From Blastococcus sp. (GTDB taxonomy: Bacteria; Actinomycetota; Actinomycetes; Mycobacteriales; Geodermatophilaceae): a stretch of DNA of 12,614 bases. The position numbers and the translations under genes are program-made. How positions within the stretch are numbered: position 1 is the stretch's first letter; every line of letters starts with the position of its first letter. The DNA lies in the NCBI GenBank assembly GCA_025963345.1, contig JAOPUS010000120.1, positions 1 to 12,614 on the forward strand. Reading direction: 5' to 3'. Shown one piece after another: positions 7,560-12,614 of the stretch. A model generated the notes under the pieces. That model made no database searches and was not told the origin of the DNA. It saw only the letters and a list, made by a program, of their open reading frames with translations.

Positions 7560-7608
7560 CTTGACGGGATCCCGACGGGGCCGGCCCGGTCCTTGACGCC
7601 TTCCTGAC
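7560..7608 (-). promoter_or_regulatory. Tandem putative KdpE boxes facing the kdpDE side
   Basis: Read on the - strand, half-sites occur at 7608-7603 (GTCAGG), 7597-7592 (GTCAAG), 7576-7571 (GTCGGG, one mismatch) and 7565-7560 (GTCAAG). Within each pair the period is exactly 11 bp, and the pairs are 32 bp apart start to start. This nearly copies the arrangement at 7821-7870 on the other strand. The last half-site is ~40 bp before the start of the small membrane frame at 7519. I could not place a convincing -10. Confidence 0.55.
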
Positions 7609-7684
7609 CGTGTCCATGGAGCCATCCGTGCGCGCCTCTGCCTCATTCGTGCTGGCGGGTACGGCGCGATGCCGGTCGGCCGTA

Positions 7685-7700
7685 AGCAGCGATGGCTGCT
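7685..7700. repeat. Short perfect inverted repeat midway between the divergent promoters
   Basis: AGCAGC, a GATG loop, then GCTGCT form a perfect 6-bp dyad. It lies between the - strand boxes and the + strand boxes. It could be a weak hairpin or a dimeric protein site; there is no T-tract to make it a classical terminator. The function is unknown. Confidence 0.3.
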
Positions 7701-7820
7701 GCCCCTGACGACACGCGCCCCTTTCCTTCGCGAGTCTCGGCGCAGCACGCGCCGCCACGCCGACACCCGAGGTGCCAGATGGGACAAGTGCACGAGAAGC
7801 GGTTGCAGGTGGCGAGCCCC

Positions 7821-7870
7821 GTCAGGACGCCGTCAAGAAGGCCGATCAGCGGCGTCAGGGGTGCGTCAAG
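7821..7870 (+). promoter_or_regulatory. Tandem putative KdpE boxes of the kdpFABC operon
   Basis: Half-sites start at 7821 (GTCAGG), 7832 (GTCAAG), 7854 (GTCAGG) and 7865 (GTCAAG). All four are perfect and lie on one 11-bp grid with a single empty register at 7843, so they face the same side of the helix. This is the tandem direct-repeat geometry used by OmpR/PhoB-family regulators such as KdpE. The array ends 27 bp before a candidate -10 at 7898, placing the last half-site just upstream of where a -35 would be, as expected of an activator. The identity of the binder is inferred from KdpE being encoded next door. Confidence 0.65.
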
Positions 7871-7897
7871 GCGCCACGTCCGGAGCGCCGGCAGCCC

Positions 7898-7903
7898 TAG
7901 CGT
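7898..7903 (+). promoter_or_regulatory. Candidate -10 element of the kdpFABC operon
   Basis: TAGCGT matches the loose actinobacterial -10 TAnnnT, in the context TAGCGTCG, which is shared exactly with the permease leader at 2108-2115. It would start transcription near 7910, leaving a ~50-base leader before the first small gene. No consensus -35 is visible 17 bp upstream, consistent with a promoter that needs an activator. Confidence 0.35.
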
Positions 7904-7963
7904 CGCCACCCGGCGCGGACGACGAGGGATCGTCCGCCGGACCGGATCGGATCGGTGTGCGGC

Positions 7964-8047
7964 GTGACCGACGTGGTGTTCGTGGTGTTGACGCTGATCG
8001 TCTTCGGACTCCTGGCGCTCGCGGCGCGCGGGGTGGAGAAGCTGTGA
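7964..8047 (+). CDS. 27-residue single-helix membrane peptide, first gene of the kdp operon
   Basis: GTG 7964 to TGA 8045-8047 encodes a peptide with one long hydrophobic helix (VVFVVLTLIVFGLLALAA) and a charged end ARGVEKL. Codons end almost only in G or C. The TGA overlaps the GTG of kdpF (GTGA), the same coupling seen between other genes in this locus, which is the main argument that it is translated. GTG 7955 is an in-frame alternative start; neither has a strong ribosome site. It is not KdpF, which follows directly and has the canonical ending. I recall similar short frames with a GVEKL-like end before kdpF in other actinobacteria, but this is unverified. It could be an additional small subunit of the Kdp complex, or a leader peptide coupling translation to kdpF. 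Confidence 0.65.
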   Translation: MTDVVFVVLTLIVFGLLALAARGVEKL

Positions 8048-8136
8048 GCTCCCTCTGGGACGTGGTCGGGCTGGTGGTCGCCGTCGTCCTGGTCCTGTAC
8101 CTGCTCGCCTCCCTGCTCTTCCCGGATCGGTTCTGA
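8044..8136 (+). CDS. kdpF: KdpF, small stabilising subunit of the K+-transporting ATPase
   Basis: This 30-residue peptide has one membrane helix (VVGLVVAVVLVLYLLASLLF) and the ending LFPDRF, typical of KdpF (the family usually ends in a P-E/D-K/R-F motif). KdpF binds in the membrane beside KdpA and stabilises the KdpABC complex. The GTG start overlaps the stop of the preceding 27-residue gene, and its TGA overlaps the ATG of kdpA by one base, so the three are likely translated in a chain. Confidence 0.9.
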   Translation: MSSLWDVVGLVVAVVLVLYLLASLLFPDRF

Positions 8137-9794
8137 TGAGCGCGGCGGCCGCCGGCTGGCTGCAGTTGGGCCTGCTGGTACTGGCGCTGGCGGTCGCACA
8201 CAAGCCGATGGGTGACTACCTGGCGCGGGTGTTCACCACGGCGAAGCACTGGCGGGTGGAGAAGCTGGTCTACCGCGCGGTCGGGGTGGATGCCGAGAGC
8301 GAGCAGCGCTGGCCGACGTACCTGCGCAGCGTCCTGGCGTTCTCGGCGGTCGGCGTGCTGCTGCTCTACCTCCTGCAGCGCGTGCAGTCGCTGCTCCCGC
8401 TGGGCAACGGCATGGCTGCGGTCGAGCAGAGCTCGGCGTGGAACACCGCGGTCAGCTTCGTGACCAACACGAACTGGCAGGGCTACAGCGGCGAGTCGAC
8501 GCTGGGCAACCTGGTGCAGATGGCCGGGCTGGCGGTGCAGAACTTCGTCTCCGCCGCGGTCGGCATCGCCGTCGCGATCGCCCTGGTGCGCGGCTTCGCC
8601 CGCACGACGACCGACCGGCTGGGCAACTTCTGGGTCGACCTGACGCGCACGGTGACCCGCGTGCTGGTGCCGATCTCCGTCGTCGGCGCGCTGGTGCTCG
8701 TGCTGGGCGGGGTGGTGCAGAACCTGTCCGCGGGCACCGACGCGCACACTCTCGCGGGCGTGACCCAGTTCGTCCCCGGTGGGCCGGTCGCCTCGCAGGA
8801 GGTCATCAAGGAGCTGGGCACCAATGGCGGCGGCTTCTACAACGCGAACTCCGCGCACCCGTTCGAGGGGCCGACGGCCTGGGTCTCGCTGTTCCAGGTC
8901 TTCCTCATGCTGCTCGTCCCGTTCGCCCTGCCGCGCACGTTCGGCCGGATGGTCGGGGACAAGCGGCAGGGCTTCGCGATCCTGGGGGTCATGGCGGCGC
9001 TGGCCACGGTCTCGGTGGCGCTGCTGAGCTGGTTCCAGGCCCGTGCCGGGGGCGCGGCGATCCAACTGGCCGGGGCCGCGACGGAGGGCCAGGAGGTCCG
9101 CTTCGGCGGTCCGCTGTCGGCGTTGTTCGCCGACGCGACCACGCTCACCTCGACCGGCGCGGTGAACGCGATGCACGACAGCTTCACGCCACTGGGCGGC
9201 GGCGTGGCGATCGTCAACATGATGCTCGGCGAGGTGGCACCCGGCGGCGTCGGCTCCGGCCTCTACGGAATGCTCGTGCTCGCGATCATCACCGTCTTCG
9301 TCGCCGGCCTCATGGTCGGACGGACGCCGGAGTATCTCGGCAAGAGGCTCGGCCGGCGGGAGATGACCCTCTCCTCCCTGTACATCCTCACCACTCCGGC
9401 GATCGTGCTGATCGGCACCGGCATCGCCATGGCGCTCCCCGCGGGCCGCGACTCGATGCTCAACTCCGGACCGCACGGACTCTCCGAGGTGCTCTACGCC
9501 TTCACCTCGGCCGCCAACAACAACGGCTCCGCCTTCGCGGGCCTGTCCGCGAACACGCACTTCTCCAACGTGGCGCTCGGGCTGGCGATGGCCTTCGGCC
9601 GGTTCCTGCCGATCGTGTTCGTCCTGGCGCTCGCCGGACGGCTCGGGGCACAGGGCCGCAGGCCGGTCACCGTCGGCACGTTCCCGACCCACCGCCCGCT
9701 GTTCGTCGGTCTGTTGTTCGCCGTCGTCCTGGTCGTCGTCGGGCTCACCTACTTCCCGGCGCTGTCGCTGGGACCGCTCGCTGAAGGGCTCTAG
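8136..9794 (+). CDS. kdpA: KdpA, potassium-binding and channel-like subunit
   Basis: This 552-residue polytopic membrane protein is close to the family's ~557. It derives from the superfamily of K+ transporters with four pore loops, all present: VTNTNWQGYSGE (109-120, Gln115 matching E. coli Gln116), GTNGGGFYNANSAHPFEG (228-245, the Gly-rich selectivity filter), TSTGAVNAMHDSF (338-350) and SAANNNGSAFAGL (458-470). The N-terminal helix and YLARVF near residue 28 are typical of the family. KdpA selects and admits K+ from outside and passes it through an intersubunit tunnel to KdpB. The ATG overlaps the kdpF stop by one base, and only three bases separate its stop from kdpB. Confidence 0.97.
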   Translation: MSAAAAGWLQLGLLVLALAVAHKPMGDYLARVFTTAKHWRVEKLVYRAVGVDAESEQRWPTYLRSVLAFSAVGVLLLYLLQRVQSLLPLGNGMAAVEQSSAWNTAVSFVTNTNWQGYSGESTLGNLVQMAGLAVQNFVSAAVGIAVAIALVRGFARTTTDRLGNFWVDLTRTVTRVLVPISVVGALVLVLGGVVQNLSAGTDAHTLAGVTQFVPGGPVASQEVIKELGTNGGGFYNANSAHPFEGPTAWVSLFQVFLMLLVPFALPRTFGRMVGDKRQGFAILGVMAALATVSVALLSWFQARAGGAAIQLAGAATEGQEVRFGGPLSALFADATTLTSTGAVNAMHDSFTPLGGGVAIVNMMLGEVAPGGVGSGLYGMLVLAIITVFVAGLMVGRTPEYLGKRLGRREMTLSSLYILTTPAIVLIGTGIAMALPAGRDSMLNSGPHGLSEVLYAFTSAANNNGSAFAGLSANTHFSNVALGLAMAFGRFLPIVFVLALAGRLGAQGRRPVTVGTFPTHRPLFVGLLFAVVLVVVGLTYFPALSLGPLAEGL

Positions 9795-9797
9795 ATC

Positions 9798-11840
9798 GTG
9801 ACCACCCTGGCCGGGCCTCCCGTCGTCTCCGCCCGGAACCTGCTCACCCCCGGCCAGGTGGGCCCGGCCCTGGTCGAGTCCCTGAAGAAGCTTGGCCCCC
9901 GTGCGCAGCTGCACCAGCCGGTCATCTTCGTGGTCTGGGTCGGCTCCGTCTTCTCCACCGTCCTGGCCATCGCCGAGCCGACGCTGTTCGGCTGGCTGAT
10001 CGCCGGCTGGCTGTGGCTCACCGTGCTGTTCGCCAACTTCGCCGAGGCCGTGGCCGAGGGCCGCGGCAAGGCGCAGGCCGCCGCACTGCGCAATGCCCGG
10101 ACCACGGCGGTCGCCCACCTGATCGACGGCCGCGAGGTGCCCGCCGCGACACTCCAGCCGGGCGACAAGGTCGAGGTCGCCGCCGGCCAGGTCATCCCGG
10201 GCGACGGCGACGTGATCGAGGGCATCGCGAGCGTCGACGAGTCGGCGATCACCGGTGAATCGGCCCCGGTCATCCGTGAGTCCGGCGGCGACCGCTCGGC
10301 GGTCACCGGCGGGACCACCGTGCTGTCCGACCGGATCGTCGTCCAGATCACCAGCAAGCCGGGGGAGACCTTCATCGACCGGATGATCGCGCTGGTCGAG
10401 GGCGCCTCCCGGCAGAAGACGCCGAACGAGATCGCGCTGAACATCCTCCTCAGCTCGCTCACCATCGTCTTCCTGCTCGCCGTGGTGACACTGCAGCCGC
10501 TGGCGATCTACTCCGGTGCCGAGCAGCCGATCGCGGTGCTCATCGCGCTCGTCGTCTGCCTGATCCCGACGACGATCGGCGCCCTGCTCTCGGCCATCGG
10601 CATCGCCGGGATGGACCGGCTGGTGCAGCGCAACGTGCTCGCGATGAGCGGTCGGGCGGTCGAGGCCGCCGGTGACGTGAACACTCTGCTGCTGGACAAG
10701 ACCGGCACGATCACGCTCGGCAACCGGCAGGCGGTCGAGTTCATGGCCGTCGGCGGCGCCGAACAGAAGGACGTGGCGGACGCCGCTCAGCTCGCCTCAC
10801 TCGCCGACGAGACCCCGGAGGGCCGCAGCGTGGTGGTCCTGGCCAAGACGGAGTTCGGCCTGCGGGAGCGCTCGGACCTGCCCGGTGCGCGGTTCGTCCC
10901 GTTCACCGCCCAGACCCGGATGAGTGGAGTGGACCTGCCCGACGGGCGCCAGTTGCGCAAGGGCGCGGCCGGGGCCGTGCTCGCCTGGGTGCGCGCATGC
11001 GGGGGACATGTTCCCCGCGAGGTCCCTCAGCTCGTCGACGGCATCGCGGGCTCCGGCGGGACGCCGCTCGTGCTCGCCTCCCTGGACAACGGCACGGCCC
11101 GCGTGCTCGGTGTGATCCACCTCAAGGACGTCGTCAAGCAGGGCATGAGCGAGCGGTTCGACGCACTGCGCCGCATGGGCATCCGAACGATCATGATCAC
11201 CGGCGACAACGAGCGCACCGCCCGTGCGATCGCCGGCGAAGCCGGGGTGGACGACGTCCTGGCCGAGGCCACGCCGGAGGACAAGCTCGCCCTGATCCGC
11301 CGCGAGCAAGAGGGCGGCCGGCTGGTGGCCATGACCGGCGACGGCACCAACGACGCGCCCGCCCTCGCCCAGGCCGACGTCGGGGTGGCCATGAACACCG
11401 GGACGTCGGCCGCCAAGGAGGCGGGCAACATGGTCGACCTCGACTCCAACCCGACGAAGCTCATCGAGATCGTCGAGATCGGCAAGCAGCTGCTGATCAC
11501 CCGGGGCTCGCTGACCACGTTCTCCATCGCCAACGACATCGCGAAGTACTTCGCGATCCTGCCGGCGATGTTCGCCGGCGTCTTCCCGGCGCTGGACAGG
11601 CTCAACATCATGCGGCTGGCCTCGCCGGAGTCGGCAATCCTGTCCGCCGTCATCTTCAACGCGCTGATCATCGTCGCGCTCGTGCCGCTCGCCCTCCGCG
11701 GCGTCCGGTACACGCCGGCCTCGGCATCCGCGATGTTGCGGCGCAACCTGCTCGTCTACGGCGTCGGTGGCGTGATCCTGCCGTTCGTCGGGATCAAGGT
11801 CATCGACCTGCTCGTCAGCCTTCTCCCCGGGATCGCGTGA
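9798..11840 (+). CDS. kdpB: KdpB, P-type ATPase catalytic subunit
   Basis: This 680-residue class IA P-type ATPase (E. coli KdpB is 682) hydrolyses ATP to drive K+ import through KdpA. Visible elements are the actuator-domain TGES (152-155), whose Ser155 corresponds to the inhibitory phosphoserine Ser162 of E. coli; the M4 proline in CLIPTT (Pro257); the phosphorylation motif DKTGT (Asp300); nucleotide-domain FTAQTRMSG (369-377) and KGA (388-390); P-domain MITGDN (466-471) and TGDGTND (513-519); and M5 residues Asp580 and Lys583 in NDIAKYF. All catalytic residues are intact. The start is GTG 9798, with a GAAGGG purine run ~9 bases upstream, three bases after the kdpA stop. Its TGA overlaps the kdpC ATG by one base. 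Confidence 0.97.
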   Translation: MTTLAGPPVVSARNLLTPGQVGPALVESLKKLGPRAQLHQPVIFVVWVGSVFSTVLAIAEPTLFGWLIAGWLWLTVLFANFAEAVAEGRGKAQAAALRNARTTAVAHLIDGREVPAATLQPGDKVEVAAGQVIPGDGDVIEGIASVDESAITGESAPVIRESGGDRSAVTGGTTVLSDRIVVQITSKPGETFIDRMIALVEGASRQKTPNEIALNILLSSLTIVFLLAVVTLQPLAIYSGAEQPIAVLIALVVCLIPTTIGALLSAIGIAGMDRLVQRNVLAMSGRAVEAAGDVNTLLLDKTGTITLGNRQAVEFMAVGGAEQKDVADAAQLASLADETPEGRSVVVLAKTEFGLRERSDLPGARFVPFTAQTRMSGVDLPDGRQLRKGAAGAVLAWVRACGGHVPREVPQLVDGIAGSGGTPLVLASLDNGTARVLGVIHLKDVVKQGMSERFDALRRMGIRTIMITGDNERTARAIAGEAGVDDVLAEATPEDKLALIRREQEGGRLVAMTGDGTNDAPALAQADVGVAMNTGTSAAKEAGNMVDLDSNPTKLIEIVEIGKQLLITRGSLTTFSIANDIAKYFAILPAMFAGVFPALDRLNIMRLASPESAILSAVIFNALIIVALVPLALRGVRYTPASASAMLRRNLLVYGVGGVILPFVGIKVIDLLVSLLPGIA

Positions 11841-12445
11841 TGTCTGCTCCTGTCTCCGTCGCCGGCCGTCAGATCTGGGCCGCCGTGCGCGCCATGCTCG
11901 TCGCCACCCTGGCGCTGGGGCTTCTCTATCCCCTCGTCGTCACGGGGATCGCCCAGCTCGTGGCGCCCGGCCGGGCCGACGGCTCCCTCGTGCACGACGG
12001 CGGGACGGTGGTCGGCTCCTCGCTCATCGGCCAGAGCTTCACCGGCAGCGACGGCAACCCGCTGCCGCAGTACTTCCAGCCGCGGCCCTCGGCGTCGGAC
12101 TACGACGGCAAGGCGTCGGGCGGGTCGAACCTCGGGCCGAATTCCCCGGAGCTCGCCGACCTGATCGCGCAGCGCCGGGCCGAGGTCGCGGCGTTCAACG
12201 GCGTGCCACCCGCCGACGTGCCTCCCGACGCCGTCACGGCGTCGGCCTCCGGCCTCGATCCGGGCATCTCCCCGGCGTACGCCGCGATCCAGGTGGCTCG
12301 TGTCGCCGCGGCGAGGCACGTCCCCCCGGCCGACGTGAGCCGACTGGTCGCCGCGGCGACCGTGGGCCGCGACCTCGGCTTCATCGGCGCGCCGTACGTG
12401 AACGCGGTTGAACTCAACCTCGCCCTCGACCGGGAGCTGCCGTGA
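11840..12445 (+). CDS. kdpC: KdpC, accessory subunit of the K+-transporting ATPase
   Basis: This 201-residue protein has one N-terminal membrane helix (~17-42) and a periplasm-facing domain. Family motifs are YFQPRPSASDYDGKASGGS (78-96), NLGP (97-100), TASASGLDPGISPAYA (133-148) and GFIGAPYVNAVELNLALD (180-197). KdpC stabilises the complex and raises its affinity. The same frame is open far upstream (from 10997), but that part is a shadow of kdpB; ATG 11840, overlapping the kdpB stop as TGATG, gives the right family N-terminus. It is the last kdp gene here; no kdpD or kdpE follows because they are divergent in this locus. Confidence 0.96.
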   Translation: MSAPVSVAGRQIWAAVRAMLVATLALGLLYPLVVTGIAQLVAPGRADGSLVHDGGTVVGSSLIGQSFTGSDGNPLPQYFQPRPSASDYDGKASGGSNLGPNSPELADLIAQRRAEVAAFNGVPPADVPPDAVTASASGLDPGISPAYAAIQVARVAAARHVPPADVSRLVAAATVGRDLGFIGAPYVNAVELNLALDRELP

Positions 12446-12614
12446 GGGCGACGGTCGAGGGGACGGGGCTCCTGGCCTCCGTCCGGCATCCGCCCCAGGG
12501 TCTGACCGGTCGCCGCCGCACCGGACGTCCACCGTCGCGACGACCGCCGTCACCAGGGTGTGCATCTGCAGGTTCGTGAAGGCGGTGTCCAGCGCGGTCA
12601 GCGCTGCCGCCGGG
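12446..12614. other. Downstream region without an assignable gene
   Basis: Of these 169 bases, the right half, read on the - strand, has GC-ending codons and a protein-like run (LTALDTAFTNLQMHTLVTAV). That would suit the 3' part of a gene entering from the right and converging on kdpC. However, the frame stays open through the antisense of most of kdpC to 11756, so its true end is unclear. A + strand frame over the same bases is also GC-ending, so I make no gene call. Confidence 0.4.

Larger units (their letters stand above)
7520..7963. promoter_or_regulatory. Divergent control region between the kdpDE and kdpFABC sides
   Basis: These 444 bases hold no gene I can support; open frames here are short, arginine-rich and pass through the operator repeats. 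The region carries two direct-repeat boxes on the - strand (7560-7608), two on the + strand (7821-7870), a candidate -10 for the + operon (7898-7903) and a dyad at 7685-7700 between the two sets. A short perfect palindrome, GTCCGCCGGAC, lies at ~7932-7942, where it could fold in the leader of the + operon. The layout suggests two separate divergent promoters, each with its own pair of boxes. Confidence 0.65.

Noticed and set aside
7704..7709. Isolated CCTGAC between the two box arrays
   Set aside because: There is no partner half-site 11 bp on either side, so it is probably chance.
7516..7758. 80-codon - strand frame whose stop overlaps the start of the small membrane frame (ATGA)
   Set aside because: The ATGA overlap looks attractive, but the frame runs through the operator repeats, has mixed third positions and an unstructured polar sequence.
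7669..8043. Upstream extension of the kdpF frame to ATG 7669
   Set aside because: The extension crosses the operator array and candidate promoter and is arginine-rich; kdpF is a ~30-residue peptide starting at GTG 8044.
7866..10118. Long - strand open frame of 750 codons opposite kdpA and the kdp promoter
   Set aside because: It is antisense to kdpF/kdpA with Gln/Asp/Arg/His-rich noise, and passes through the promoter region; kdpA on the + strand is unambiguous.
10997..11839. Upstream extension of the kdpC frame inside kdpB
   Set aside because: It is arginine/histidine-rich shadow coding of kdpB; ATG 11840 matches the usual KdpC N-terminus and overlaps the kdpB stop.
12481..12530. Possible terminator after kdpC (GTCCGG with CCGGAC; CCGGT with ACCGG)
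   Set aside because: Stems are only 5-6 bp, with a long gap or 9-base loop and no T-tract; such dyads are common at this GC content.

Overview
The window is GC-rich, with third codon positions almost entirely G or C, frequent GTG starts and tightly overlapping genes. This points to a high-GC actinobacterium; the gene style would suit a Geodermatophilaceae-type organism, but the family is a guess. The core is a complete Kdp high-affinity potassium uptake locus. kdpFABC is on the + strand and its sensor/regulator pair kdpDE is on the - strand, with a regulatory region between them. To the left are an APC-superfamily permease that runs convergent to kdpDE and a PAS-GAF-PP2C phosphatase.

Layout: 1-114 is the 3' end of a gene whose C-terminus resembles IclR-type regulators. 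130-2007 encodes a SpoIIE/RsbU-type serine phosphatase. 2008-2158 is the leader of the permease gene. 2159-4120 encodes the permease, with an ~160-residue cytoplasmic C-terminal domain. 4130-4804 (-) is kdpE and 4801-7338 (-) is kdpD. 7178-7519 (-) is an open frame whose first ~35 codons look like a small single-pass membrane protein. 7520-7963 is the divergent control region. 7964-8047 is a 27-residue membrane peptide gene, followed by kdpF (8044-8136), kdpA (8136-9794), kdpB (9798-11840) and kdpC (11840-12445), nearly all in translation-coupling overlaps. 12446-12614 holds no gene I can assign.

The most interesting signal is a repeated operator-like element: GTCAGG and GTCAAG half-sites arranged as direct repeats with an exact 11-bp period, the geometry of OmpR/PhoB-family response regulator sites. 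Two copies precede the kdpF-side operon, two (one with a mismatch) lie on the opposite strand facing the kdpDE side, one lies just upstream of kdpD, and one (one mismatch) lies upstream of the permease. The most economical reading is that these are KdpE boxes and that the permease belongs to the same potassium-responsive regulon. It would then be a KUP/KimA-like potassium transporter candidate rather than an amino-acid permease. A TAGCGTCG sequence, a plausible actinobacterial -10 (TAnnnT), is shared by the leaders of the permease and the kdp operon.

How the parts work together: KdpD senses potassium limitation or osmotic stress and phosphorylates KdpE, which would bind the 11-bp repeats and induce KdpFABC, its own operon and possibly the permease. 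KdpA conducts K+, KdpB hydrolyses ATP, and KdpC and KdpF stabilise the complex. A second tiny membrane peptide immediately before KdpF and the small membrane frame before KdpD are candidate extra subunits or regulators. The phosphatase may link the region to general stress sigma-factor control, but only proximity supports this.
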